This document shows positions 43,510-52,219 of a stretch of 64,000 nucleotides of DNA, in pieces. Both the position numbers and the translations under genes were made by a program. Source of the stretch: CAYTGM01 sp964437365 (GTDB lineage: Bacteria; Sumerlaeota; Sumerlaeia; SLMS01). The DNA is taken from NCBI GenBank assembly GCA_964437365.1, contig CAYTGM010000013.1:90437-154436 (forward strand), read 5' to 3'. The first letter of the stretch is position 1. Each line of letters starts with the position of its first letter. The notes beneath the pieces were generated by a model, which worked only from the letters and a program-made list of their open reading frames with translations, was not told where the DNA came from and did no database searches.

Positions 43510-44510
43510 TGGCGCATTTTCTACAAAAACTCGTGGTAGGCTTTTTAACTCTCTTGCTTGTTTCAACGGTTTGCTTTGGATTCATTAAGCTTGCTGGTGA
43601 GGAAGCTGCTTTTGGTGAGAAGAATCCACCTCCCGAAGTGCGTGAAGAGATTATGAAGAAGTGGGGTTTGGACCGTCCTCTCCACGAACAGTATTTCCTT
43701 CATCTCAGTAAACTTCTGGTTTTTGATTCGATGGAATCGCGCCTGCAGAAAAACCGCTCTCTTCGAGATATACTTCGAGAACAATTGCCAACTTCTGTGC
43801 GTCTCGGCGTGCGCGCCTTAATATTCGCCCTGGCCGTTGGGATACCGATCGGGGTCGTCTGTGCAGTCTACCATAACAGGTGGATGGATAATTTGGGAAC
43901 CCTTATGGCGCTTGTAGGTGTTTCAGTGCCCTCTTTCATTATAGCCAGCTTAATGATCTTCTTTCTCTGTCGTGAATGGGAGGTTCTCGGGTTTACCTGG
44001 GAGCCGATGCCAGCGATAGGCTGGCAGGAATCGACACCGCCCTATGAACTTGTGGATAATACTCCAGCGTGGTTTAAGGGAGTCTGGGCAGAGATATTTC
44101 GCCTCCGTATGTGGATTCCCTCCATTGCTCTTGCGGGATTTCCTTTCGCTGCGGTGTTGCGTCTGACCCGTTCATCAATGCTGGACGCATTAAATCAGGA
44201 TTATATACGGACGGCTCGCGCCAAAGGTGTTGCTGCCTGGAAAGTGGTTGCCCATCACGCTTTAAGAAATGCCCTGACGCCAGTGGTAACATTCCTAGGT
44301 CCGGTTACGGCGGGAATCTTGACGGGGTCGCTTGTCGTAGAGAAGATCTTTGCTCTGCCTGGCCTTGGAAAATTCTTCGTAGATTCTGTCAATAACAGGG
44401 ACATGCCTTTGATCATGGGGCTCACGGTTTTCTACTCTGCCCTGCTGATCTTTATGAACCTTCTTGTGGATGCGATTTATCCGATTCTGAACCCTCGACT
44501 GAAGAAATAG
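43509..44510 (+). CDS. Oligopeptide-type ABC transporter permease (DppB/OppB family)
   Basis: A 333-residue inner-membrane permease of the dipeptide/oligopeptide/nickel transporter family. The N-terminal GLDRPLHEQYFLHLSKL is the usual 'lGLd.Pl..qY..wl' block, and the EAA-type loop with SMLDALNQDYIRTARAKGVAAWKVVAHHALRNALTPVVT is canonical (contacts the ATPase). The end, VEKIFALPGLGKFFVDSVNNRDMPLIMG, is also family-typical. Such a permease normally works with an OppC partner, two ATPases and a binding protein, none of which is here; instead it is coupled to a YcfL-like lipoprotein and followed by a GT-C-like protein. Confidence 0.92.
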   Translation: MAHFLQKLVVGFLTLLLVSTVCFGFIKLAGEEAAFGEKNPPPEVREEIMKKWGLDRPLHEQYFLHLSKLLVFDSMESRLQKNRSLRDILREQLPTSVRLGVRALIFALAVGIPIGVVCAVYHNRWMDNLGTLMALVGVSVPSFIIASLMIFFLCREWEVLGFTWEPMPAIGWQESTPPYELVDNTPAWFKGVWAEIFRLRMWIPSIALAGFPFAAVLRLTRSSMLDALNQDYIRTARAKGVAAWKVVAHHALRNALTPVVTFLGPVTAGILTGSLVVEKIFALPGLGKFFVDSVNNRDMPLIMGLTVFYSALLIFMNLLVDAIYPILNPRLKK

Positions 44511-44523
44511 GATACTCTATCGC

Positions 44524-46446
44524 ATGTGGCGAGACATCATCCGTCATGCCTCGATCGTCCTTTTCTTATCCGGTATTTGTCTTCTTTTCTTTCGTGGGAA
44601 ACTGGAGACTTCGGATGAGGTGATCATGGCTGCCACGGCGATGACCATCGTCGAGAATCAATCCCTCGAGTTTTCTCAGCCGATATACGGTAAGACGCAT
44701 TCAGAGTATGGATTGATGACGAGTCTTGCTGCGATTCCTTTCTATCTGCTGCAAAGAACCCTGCCTGCTCAACCTGGAGAATTTACTTTTTTCCCCCTGG
44801 TGAATGCTCTCGCGATTGGATTCGTCGGGCTGCTGGTTGCACTTGTGGCAGGGGGAGACACAAGGAAGAGGAACTTCCTCGCCTGCATCGCTGTCCTCTG
44901 CAGTCCTCTTTTTCCTGTATCACTGACCATGTACAGCGAGCTTCTGACAAGCATTGGCTTTCTTCTTCTTGTGTTTGGGTTGAAACGGGAAAGTCAGGCT
45001 AAGGATACAGAGAAAGCCATCGATTGGATTGCAGTTCTATCGATCGCTGGAGGGTTGCTCGTAGCCATGCTCGCGCGTGTTGCGTCTATACCATTCCTCG
45101 CGATTATCCTTTTCTGGGGATGGAGGACAGGAATTTCTCGAAAGGGATGGATCAGTGCTGCGGTAGCGGTGGTTGCAGGTTTTCTGATTATTGGCTTTCA
45201 GAACTATCTGACAAGAGGTGGTTTCTTTGCGACCGGTTATTCGCGGCAGGACTTTACCACTCCCCTGCTGACAGGTCTCTACGGGCTCTTGTTCTCGCCG
45301 GAGCGAGGTGTCCTGATCTTTTTCCCCCTCGTGATCCTGATCCTTCAGGCGCTCGCTGTCCTTAAATCGGAAGATAAGTCGCTGCTGTGGCTCGCAACCA
45401 CGATACTGATTGTCTCTCTCGTCTTTCACGGAAGGTTCTGGACATGGCATGGTGGATGGACGAACGGACCGCGATTCCTGATCCCTTCAATTGCACTCTT
45501 TCTGCCTGTTCTGACTCAGCTGATGCTCCGTTTCTCAGAGCTTTCTAAAGGCAAGAGAGTTTTCCTTTTTGTCGGACTGTTCTGGGGAGGCGTCATGAGT
45601 TGGATCTATACAACTTCGTCCGGTTTTCTCTGGTGGAATCAGCTGTGGGGATTTCATCAATTGGAGAACCAGTGGCTCTTCATGCCGCAGCTAAGTTTGT
45701 GGCAGGGGTGGTTTCTTGGCTATCCGCTTCCCGATTCACGAGCCATCCCGGAGCGTCAGGTTCAAGTTGTCCTGACCTCGCTGGGAATCATTGGTGTCAG
45801 CCTTTCGCTTTTTCCTTTGCTCAGTCCATTCCGAAAAACACACGAAGAAGAGAAAACGCTTATTCCTGCGAAATATCGTCGGATAACGGATCGTTTTTTT
45901 ATCGGTGCCATTGTTTATGTATTTATTCTGTTACTGGTTCATTTACTGGCGGGCCCGCGAGGTTGGGAGAAAATAGACTCCGCGGACACAAACCGGCGCT
46001 CACACCTGATTATCAACAATGAAAGCGGAACGTGGGAGGGCTGGATAGATAATCCCCTTAAGAGTGAGATCAAATTTAATATTAAGGCTAACGCCAACTA
46101 TAGAATTTTCGTGAATGAGCAGTTGGTTTTGAGTTCGGATCCGGAACTTCGACGACAACACCTGAACGGTTTCAAACTGCCGGTGGATCCTGGATTGATT
46201 CAGTTGAAGGTAGAGGTTTTCCCCGTGGAAACTTCTGTGCCTCCACTCTTTCACCTTTATTGGTCCTGGGGCGGTGAAGGCCTCTATTTGTCGCCAGCTG
46301 GCGGAGAGTATTTGATGCCTCGTCCACCCACGCGTCCGGAGAGTTTTTTCTCGTGGATCTGGCGTCGTAAATTCATCATTTCAGCGGGTTTACTGGCTTT
46401 GCTATTGCTGTTTACTTACGTAACTTCGGCGAAACGCGAAGATTAG
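44524..46446 (+). CDS. Polytopic GT-C-like membrane glycosyltransferase (putative)
   Basis: A 640-residue protein with about eleven hydrophobic segments in the first 440 residues, a soluble C-terminal domain of about 150 residues, and a final membrane segment. The first extracytoplasmic loop contains KLETSDEVIMAATAM, the acidic motif position of GT-C glycosyltransferases that use lipid-linked sugars. A later loop reads FWTWHGGWTNGPRFLIPSIAL, common in this fold. The C-terminal domain (residues about 490-600) is beta-rich with a pattern like a PA14/sugar-binding domain (WEGWIDNPLKSEIKFNIKANANYRIFVNEQLVL region). It starts 14 bp behind the permease gene. The sugar and acceptor are unknown. Confidence 0.65.
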   Translation: MWRDIIRHASIVLFLSGICLLFFRGKLETSDEVIMAATAMTIVENQSLEFSQPIYGKTHSEYGLMTSLAAIPFYLLQRTLPAQPGEFTFFPLVNALAIGFVGLLVALVAGGDTRKRNFLACIAVLCSPLFPVSLTMYSELLTSIGFLLLVFGLKRESQAKDTEKAIDWIAVLSIAGGLLVAMLARVASIPFLAIILFWGWRTGISRKGWISAAVAVVAGFLIIGFQNYLTRGGFFATGYSRQDFTTPLLTGLYGLLFSPERGVLIFFPLVILILQALAVLKSEDKSLLWLATTILIVSLVFHGRFWTWHGGWTNGPRFLIPSIALFLPVLTQLMLRFSELSKGKRVFLFVGLFWGGVMSWIYTTSSGFLWWNQLWGFHQLENQWLFMPQLSLWQGWFLGYPLPDSRAIPERQVQVVLTSLGIIGVSLSLFPLLSPFRKTHEEEKTLIPAKYRRITDRFFIGAIVYVFILLLVHLLAGPRGWEKIDSADTNRRSHLIINNESGTWEGWIDNPLKSEIKFNIKANANYRIFVNEQLVLSSDPELRRQHLNGFKLPVDPGLIQLKVEVFPVETSVPPLFHLYWSWGGEGLYLSPAGGEYLMPRPPTRPESFFSWIWRRKFIISAGLLALLLLFTYVTSAKRED

Positions 46447-46460
46447 AGTAAATTACCGTA

Positions 46461-46502
46461 ATTCTGCTAATCATGTTTCGCGGCGCCGCGGTTCAGCAGA
46501 AT
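46461..46502. promoter_or_regulatory. Nested palindromes before the type II secretion operon
   Basis: ATTCTGCT (46461-46468) and AGCAGAAT (46495-46502) are exact inverted repeats, and a perfect 12-bp palindrome CGCGGCGCCGCG (46479-46490) lies between them. It sits behind the GT-C-like gene and 73 bp before gspE. It may be a terminator without a T-run or an operator of the secretion operon. Confidence 0.4.
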
Positions 46503-46574
46503 ATGTCATGTTGCTAAACGATTCCGACTTTGCCGTAGTCTGATCGCTGAACGAAATAATCAACCAGGTAGAAT

Positions 46575-48455
46575 ATGCTTCAATCAATCGATAACAAAGT
46601 AGGTCAAAACCTTCTCGAAGCCGGGAAGATCGATCCAGACATGCTCGATGCAGCCATCAGGGATGCGCACCAGTCAGGTGATCGCCTGGATCAGGTTATC
46701 CGCCGAATGAAAGTCTGCGATGATGATGATGTACTCAAGGCTGTTGCAAATGCCCTTCATCTGGACTTTGTAAAGCTGGCCGACCACAAGCCCGAGGCGG
46801 AGGCTCTTCAACTTGTTCCCGCCGCGATGGCAGAGCACTATGGGATCGTCCCCCTCCGCTTGGAAGACGACATGCTGGTGATTGCGACGGCAGAGCCACA
46901 AGATATGTATGTGGTGGACGAGCTTCATCGACAGCTGGGCGTTGAAATTGAACCGGTTGTTTCCCAGCGCGCTGAAATCGACAAAGCCTATAACCGCTTT
47001 TATGGTATCGGCGGCGCGGTAATGCAGCACCTCAGCCAGGAAGTCCCCATGCTGGATGAGGATAATGACGAAGAATTCGCCCTTTCCGATAACATCGACA
47101 TTGATGACATGGCTGCTGATGCCACGATTATCAAGTTTGTGAACAAACTGGTTCAAGAGGCGATGCGTGATCGCGCGACAGATATTCACGTTGAACCGAT
47201 GGAGAGAGAGCTGCGTATCCGCTACCGTATAGACGGGATGCTTTATGAAGCTCCGATTCCACCTTCTATCAAGAGGTTCCAGGCGGCGATTATCAGTCGT
47301 ATTAAGATTATGGCTGACCTGAACATTGCAGAACGCCGACTGCCTCAAGACGGTAAGATCAAGATTAAGATGTCGGACAAAGAGTTCGACTTGCGTGTAG
47401 CGACTGTACCCACACCGTACGGGGAATCAATTGCTATACGTATTCTCTCAAGAGACTCCGAGATGACAACTCTGGAGAAGCTTGGATTCTCTGGCAAACA
47501 TATGGACCTGATGCGCCAGATGATTACGAAACCCTATGGAATTTTATTCGTAACAGGACCAACCGGATCCGGTAAGTCAACAACGCTCTATGCTGCACTT
47601 TCTGAAATTAATCAGGTTGATAAGAAGATCCTCACGATTGAAGATCCTATTGAATATAGAATTCCGGGAGTCACCCAGATTCAGGTCAACCCACCCATCG
47701 GTTTGACCTTCGCCCGTATTCTGCGAACAACACTGCGTCTTGACCCTGATGTGATCATGGTTGGTGAGACCCGTGACCCTGAAACAGCGAAAATTACTAT
47801 CGCGACTGCGATGACTGGTCACCTTGTTTTCTCGACACTGCACACAAACGACGCGTGTGGTGCCTTTACCCGACTGACGGACATGGGTGTTGAACCCTTC
47901 CTGATTGCCTCATCGGTTGAAGGTGTACTCGCGCAACGTCTGGTTCGTGTTCTTTGCCCCGTCTGCAAGCAACCCTACAAACCAGATGATGATTTGATTC
48001 GCCAACTAAATATGACGCGTGAAGATCCATCAAATATCCAGTTCATGCGACCTGCTGGTTGTGAGTCCTGCCGCTATACAGGTTACTCCGGCCGTACTTC
48101 CATCGTTGAAATTGTGAAGATGGACGAAGCAGTTCGCCGCATGGTGGTGAATAACTCCTCTGCGAGTCAGGTCAAGGCAACTGCCATGAAACATGGTATG
48201 AAGCCGATCAGATACGCGGGTTGGGAGAAAATCAAGACGGGAATGACAACCTGCGATGAAGTGCTGCGAGTAACAATGGAAGATGAGTTCAATGATGAAT
48301 TCGGAGCAGAGTTGGCCAGCACCGAAGAGAACCAGGCTCAAGGTTCTCATGCAACCGAGGCAGGATTGGGATCAAATGGGGATATGGCGCAGGGGTCTAT
48401 GCCACCTGACCCTGAGCCACCAACACCACCTGAAGATGTTGGAATCGAGCTGTGA
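46575..48455 (+). CDS. gspE: Type II secretion/type IV pilus assembly ATPase
   Basis: A 626-residue secretion ATPase. The N-terminal domain (residues 1-150) is of the MshE/GspE N type. The core has HVEPMERELRIRYRIDGML, Walker A GPTGSGKSTT (about 328), the Asp box GETRDPETA, the His box VFSTLHTNDA and the four-Cys zinc site (CPVC near 460, CESC near 496). The last 60 residues are a Gln/Pro/Gly-rich tail (PMPPDPEPPTPPEDVG) beyond the family's usual end. It is the first gene of the operon E-F-H-I-J-K-L-M. It powers pseudopilus assembly from the cytoplasmic side. Confidence 0.95.
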   Translation: MLQSIDNKVGQNLLEAGKIDPDMLDAAIRDAHQSGDRLDQVIRRMKVCDDDDVLKAVANALHLDFVKLADHKPEAEALQLVPAAMAEHYGIVPLRLEDDMLVIATAEPQDMYVVDELHRQLGVEIEPVVSQRAEIDKAYNRFYGIGGAVMQHLSQEVPMLDEDNDEEFALSDNIDIDDMAADATIIKFVNKLVQEAMRDRATDIHVEPMERELRIRYRIDGMLYEAPIPPSIKRFQAAIISRIKIMADLNIAERRLPQDGKIKIKMSDKEFDLRVATVPTPYGESIAIRILSRDSEMTTLEKLGFSGKHMDLMRQMITKPYGILFVTGPTGSGKSTTLYAALSEINQVDKKILTIEDPIEYRIPGVTQIQVNPPIGLTFARILRTTLRLDPDVIMVGETRDPETAKITIATAMTGHLVFSTLHTNDACGAFTRLTDMGVEPFLIASSVEGVLAQRLVRVLCPVCKQPYKPDDDLIRQLNMTREDPSNIQFMRPAGCESCRYTGYSGRTSIVEIVKMDEAVRRMVVNNSSASQVKATAMKHGMKPIRYAGWEKIKTGMTTCDEVLRVTMEDEFNDEFGAELASTEENQAQGSHATEAGLGSNGDMAQGSMPPDPEPPTPPEDVGIEL

Positions 48456-48495
48456 TTAAGCAAGTCGTATAGATCAAGGAATATAACTTATACAC

Positions 48496-49824
48496 ATGGC
48501 AACGTTTACCTATAAAGCGAAAGACAAGTCCGGTTCCATTGTTGAAGGGAATATGGATGCAGATGGAAAGGCCGCTGTTGTGTCCCGGCTGCAGCAGATG
48601 GGTTACTTCCCGATGCGCATCGTTCCTGCTGGCGCCGCTGGCAAGGCGGCACCGAAAACATCAGGTACTTCGAAGTCAAAAACAGCCATTGGTTTTGGAA
48701 GAAAGAAGGCGACAGCAAGTTCAAGCTCCAGATCAAAGGCTGTGGCAAAGCCAACTGGCAGTAGCGGCTTTAGTGGTTTCCGTAAAGGACTCAAAGCCGC
48801 CGATATAGCCAGCTTCAACCGACAGCTTGCAGATTTGATTGGTGCAGGTATTCCGCTGGTCAAAGCGCTCGGACTTCTCGGAAAGCAAACACAGAATGAA
48901 GAACTTCATGGAATCATCATGAAGGTGCTGGAGGATGTCCAGGAAGGAGCAACTTTTGCCGATGCTTTGAGTAAACATGAGAGAGTATTTTCCAAGCTAT
49001 ACGTCGCGATGGTCCGAAGTGGTGAAGCTGGCGGGATGCTCGGTGAGGTGCTGAACCGCCTGGCTGATCTTTCCGAAAGTGAGGAGCAATTGAAAGGAAA
49101 GATCAAGTCAGCTCTTGCTTATCCTGCTGTGATGGTTTTAGCAGGTAGTGGTGCGGTCTTTGTCATGTTTTCATTTGTAATTCCAAAGATTACGGGGACT
49201 TTTGAGCAGTTGAATCAGGCTCTTCCAGCGCCAACAGAGATTTTGATCCGAATCAGTGAGTTTACTCAAAGTTACTGGTATCTGGTTCTCGGTGGTCTGG
49301 CGCTCCTTATAATGGGAACTTACCAATTCATCAATACAGCAGAAGGTCGGGCCATGTGGCATCGGCTTCAGCTGAAATTGCCTGTTTTTGGGGACCTGAT
49401 TCGCAAGCGTGAAGTTGCTCGTTTCACGAGAACACTCGGTTCCCTGCTCAGAAACGGTGTGTCTATTCTGACTGCGCTGGAAATTGTAAAAGAAGTGCAG
49501 GAGAATACCATTTTCAAAGAAGAAGTGGAAGCCGTTGTTGAAGAGATTACTCAAGGTGCCAGCATGGCAAAACCACTGACCGGGAGCGCTGTTTTCCCAC
49601 CCGTTGCCATTAATATGATCGCAATCGGTGAGGAGACGGGACGACTTCCCGATGTGCTGCTCAGAATCAGTGACTCTTTCGAAGGACAGGTAGACCGGTC
49701 TGTACGTGCTCTGACATCACTGATTGAACCCGTTATTATTGTAGTCATGGGTATAGTCATTGGCTTCATCGTGATTGCGATGTTACTCCCGATCTTCAGT
49801 CTCGATCCAACAGGAGGTGGCTGA
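48496..49824 (+). CDS. gspF: Type II secretion inner-membrane platform protein
   Basis: A 442-residue GspF/PilC-family protein with two T2SSF domains (FNRQLADLIGAGIPLVKAL and FTRTLGSLLRNGVSILTAL; MVRSGEAGGML and IAIGEETGRLPD) and three membrane segments. Compared with the pilC copies at 14-17 kb it has an extra Ala/Lys/Ser-rich linker (about residues 38-95: AGAAGKAAPKTSG, KKATASSSSRSKAVAK) after the N-terminal beta domain. It starts 40 bp after gspE and shares one base with the next gene (TGATG overlap). Confidence 0.94.
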   Translation: MATFTYKAKDKSGSIVEGNMDADGKAAVVSRLQQMGYFPMRIVPAGAAGKAAPKTSGTSKSKTAIGFGRKKATASSSSRSKAVAKPTGSSGFSGFRKGLKAADIASFNRQLADLIGAGIPLVKALGLLGKQTQNEELHGIIMKVLEDVQEGATFADALSKHERVFSKLYVAMVRSGEAGGMLGEVLNRLADLSESEEQLKGKIKSALAYPAVMVLAGSGAVFVMFSFVIPKITGTFEQLNQALPAPTEILIRISEFTQSYWYLVLGGLALLIMGTYQFINTAEGRAMWHRLQLKLPVFGDLIRKREVARFTRTLGSLLRNGVSILTALEIVKEVQENTIFKEEVEAVVEEITQGASMAKPLTGSAVFPPVAINMIAIGEETGRLPDVLLRISDSFEGQVDRSVRALTSLIEPVIIVVMGIVIGFIVIAMLLPIFSLDPTGGG

Positions 49825-50627
49825 TGATTCGCTCGCACCAAAGAGGTCTGACGTTTATCGAGATTATGATCGTGATCGTGATTCTCGGGGTTCTTGTAGC
49901 CGTTGTGGCTCCAAATATGTCAGGACCAAGAGCGAGTATTGCACTCAGAAGCGGAGCGAGAAATATTGCTGGTGCTGGAATGCTGGCGAGACAGATGGCT
50001 ATTTCCACGGGCGATCCGACCTACCTGATGATCTATCCGGAAACCCAGGAGTGGCGAATTAAGATATACCCTGACGAAGAGGAAGAGGATCGAGGTCCAT
50101 CTCGCCGCAAGTTTTCACGAAAAAAGGTGCTTGAAGAAATTGGCAGTTCGGAAGAAAGGCTTCAAGGGTTACCTCAAGAAGTTCGTCTTGAGAAACTGCA
50201 ACGCAACGATGCGGAAATTGATCTAGATGAAGAGGAAATCGTTCTGACTTTCTATCCAACGGGCAGTTGCTCAGGAATGGCTATACAGATTATGAACTCA
50301 CGGGAGAAGTCACTAACAATCGACTTCGATCGTGTCACAGGCAGGCCCGAGATTTACAAAGGTAAACCAAAGAGCTTTGCAATGAAGTTAAAAGAGCATG
50401 GCCTGGATCCAAGAAAGTTTGGCTTGGAAGATGACTCAATGACTGCCGATGCGGATGAGGACAGTAAGCACAAATTCTATATGTCTGCAGGATGGAATGA
50501 AGAAGAACGCGTCGATTATTACAAGGATATTGCTGAGAGATTGATGAGTCAATCTCGCTTGCGCGCTCGAGTGAGAGAAGAAGGTGTTTCGGCCTACTAT
50601 ACAGAAGCGCAGAGATGGGGGAACTAA
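49824..50627 (+). CDS. gspH: Minor pseudopilin, GspH-like
   Basis: A 267-residue prepilin. The signal RGLTFIEIMIVIVILGVLVAVVAP has the peptidase cleavage Gly, +5 Glu and the long hydrophobic helix. The rest has a GspH-like beginning (ARNIAGAGMLARQMAISTGDPTYLMIYPE). It is longer than the usual GspH (about 170) because of charged inserts (IYPDEEEEDRGPSRRKFSRKK, and the C-terminal 80 residues with DDSMTADADEDSKHKF). Position between F and I supports H rather than G. Confidence 0.85.
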   Translation: MIRSHQRGLTFIEIMIVIVILGVLVAVVAPNMSGPRASIALRSGARNIAGAGMLARQMAISTGDPTYLMIYPETQEWRIKIYPDEEEEDRGPSRRKFSRKKVLEEIGSSEERLQGLPQEVRLEKLQRNDAEIDLDEEEIVLTFYPTGSCSGMAIQIMNSREKSLTIDFDRVTGRPEIYKGKPKSFAMKLKEHGLDPRKFGLEDDSMTADADEDSKHKFYMSAGWNEEERVDYYKDIAERLMSQSRLRARVREEGVSAYYTEAQRWGN

Positions 50628-50630
50628 GGT

Positions 50631-51110
50631 TTGCTGACAAAGTTCCGCTCCAAAGGAAAAGGCTTCGTCCTTCTTGAGGTACTGGTCGCCATTGTCATTA
50701 TTGGTGTGGCGATGGTTGCGATCATGAGGGCCTTCGTTATGGCTTTGGACTCGATCAAGAAGATTCAGTTGAATGAGAAGGCAATGTTGCTGGCTGAATC
50801 TGCGATGGATGACCTGATGGTCGAACCTCCCGCAGAAGGTGACTATGATGGCCGATTCAGTGAGGACCCAAGGTACGGTAAGGCCTTTGAAGATTGGCTG
50901 TATGAAATTGAAATTGAAGCTGAAGAGCCCGACTACCAGGAACGACCTAGAGGTAAAATGGCACAAGACCTCGAGTATATCTATCATGTAAGACTTAAGA
51001 TCATTTACGACGACGATGATGAAGAAAAAACGGTCCTCGATCTTCGTACAATCCTGATGGAACCAGATATTTTCAGCGAGGATGCGATTCAGGCGAACCA
51101 GATGTTCTAA
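50631..51110 (+). CDS. gspI: Minor pseudopilin, GspI-like
   Basis: A 159-residue prepilin starting at TTG 50631, three bases behind the previous stop. The N-terminal KGFVLLEVLVAIVIIGVAMVAI has the prepilin pattern with Glu at +5. The following NEKAMLLAESAMDDLM resembles the GspI 'A..la...l..l' helix. The C-terminal half is very acidic (EIEIEAEEPDYQE; YDDDDEEK), which may mean calcium binding, as in GspI/J/K tips. Order H-I-J-K supports the call. Confidence 0.85.
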   Translation: MLTKFRSKGKGFVLLEVLVAIVIIGVAMVAIMRAFVMALDSIKKIQLNEKAMLLAESAMDDLMVEPPAEGDYDGRFSEDPRYGKAFEDWLYEIEIEAEEPDYQERPRGKMAQDLEYIYHVRLKIIYDDDDEEKTVLDLRTILMEPDIFSEDAIQANQMF

Positions 51111-51142
51111 TTGAGTACAGGAGATTAAGAAGCAGGGAAAAT

Positions 51143-52219
51143 ATGAAGTTTCAGTTTGAAGACATAGATGAACAAAGCCGGAAAGAATCGAAAGGTTTCA
51201 CTGTCCTTGAAATCCTTGTGGCAGTGACGATTTTTTCAATCGTCTCTGTTATTATATTTTCCATTTTCCATGCTGCTATTAAGAGTCAGAGGGTGGGTGA
51301 CCGAGAAACGAAAATGCTAAACCATGCAAGATTCGCTCTGGACACTATTGAGAAAGACATCACCAATGTTATATACAGGGACGAAACATCCTATAACATT
51401 ATCATGAGTCGCATGATTGCGGAGATGGAGGAAGAGAGGTATAAAGCCGAACAAACTGGCTACTGGGAAGACTTCAATGCGAAATACGTGGACGAAGAGT
51501 CCTCCATTGGAAACCCCTATGAACTGGGACGTTTAATTGACCTCCAGTTCTCTGGGTCAGAGAATGGCAAGAAAGACACTCTAACCTTTACTGTACGGCA
51601 GCCTTACCAGATTGGAGATATCTACCGGCCCTACGGTGTTTCACGCGTTAAATATTTCCTGCAGGATGGCTGGCTGATCAGGAGTGAAGATGTGATTGAT
51701 ACTAAAGAGAGGGATGCCTTTGGAAATGTATATTCACGTCCGATTCCTCCCAGTTACTCCCGTCTCGCAGAAGGTGTTAAAGTCTTTGATCTTAAATATA
51801 CATTCTGGTACGATCATCAGTGGTATGAGAAAGATGGCTGGGTATCAGGTATCAGACAGACTCGGAACGGGAAATACCTGCTTGGGGACTACCGGGAAGA
51901 TGATGATCCCAGAAACCGGGATACTCCAGAATACAATAACACCCTTGAACCTGGGGCTCCTGGTTGGAACGAACAGCTCAATGATTCAAGAAATGAACCA
52001 CTCGACCGCCTCCCTTCTCTGATAAGAGTTAAGCTGGTGATCTCGGATCCCACCAATGAAAAACGAACGGCCGAGTTTCAGCGTGTGATTAAAGTCCCTC
52101 CATCAGAGGAAACATACGTTCCCTTCGACAGGCTTGAAGAAGAAGAGAGGGAAAATGAACAGTACCTGCGCGATGAAAAATATACTCCTGTCTATCCAGG
52201 TGTCTGGGGACTATTCTAA
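51143..52219 (+). CDS. gspJ: Minor pseudopilin, GspJ-like
   Basis: A 358-residue prepilin with KGFTVLEILVAVTIFSIVSVIIFSIF, Glu at +5. After the helix comes LNHARFALDTIEKDITNVIYRDE, the GspJ 'r...al..l..Dl' element. It is longer than the usual GspJ (about 200) with an added charged region and a C-terminal extension ending YPGVWGLF. It overlaps the next gene by one base. It is part of the pseudopilus tip complex with I and K. Confidence 0.87.
   Translation: MKFQFEDIDEQSRKESKGFTVLEILVAVTIFSIVSVIIFSIFHAAIKSQRVGDRETKMLNHARFALDTIEKDITNVIYRDETSYNIIMSRMIAEMEEERYKAEQTGYWEDFNAKYVDEESSIGNPYELGRLIDLQFSGSENGKKDTLTFTVRQPYQIGDIYRPYGVSRVKYFLQDGWLIRSEDVIDTKERDAFGNVYSRPIPPSYSRLAEGVKVFDLKYTFWYDHQWYEKDGWVSGIRQTRNGKYLLGDYREDDDPRNRDTPEYNNTLEPGAPGWNEQLNDSRNEPLDRLPSLIRVKLVISDPTNEKRTAEFQRVIKVPPSEETYVPFDRLEEEERENEQYLRDEKYTPVYPGVWGLF

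Noticed and set aside
46674..47348. 224-codon open frame on the minus strand
   Set aside because: It is antisense to gspE, with no ribosome site and no familiar motif.
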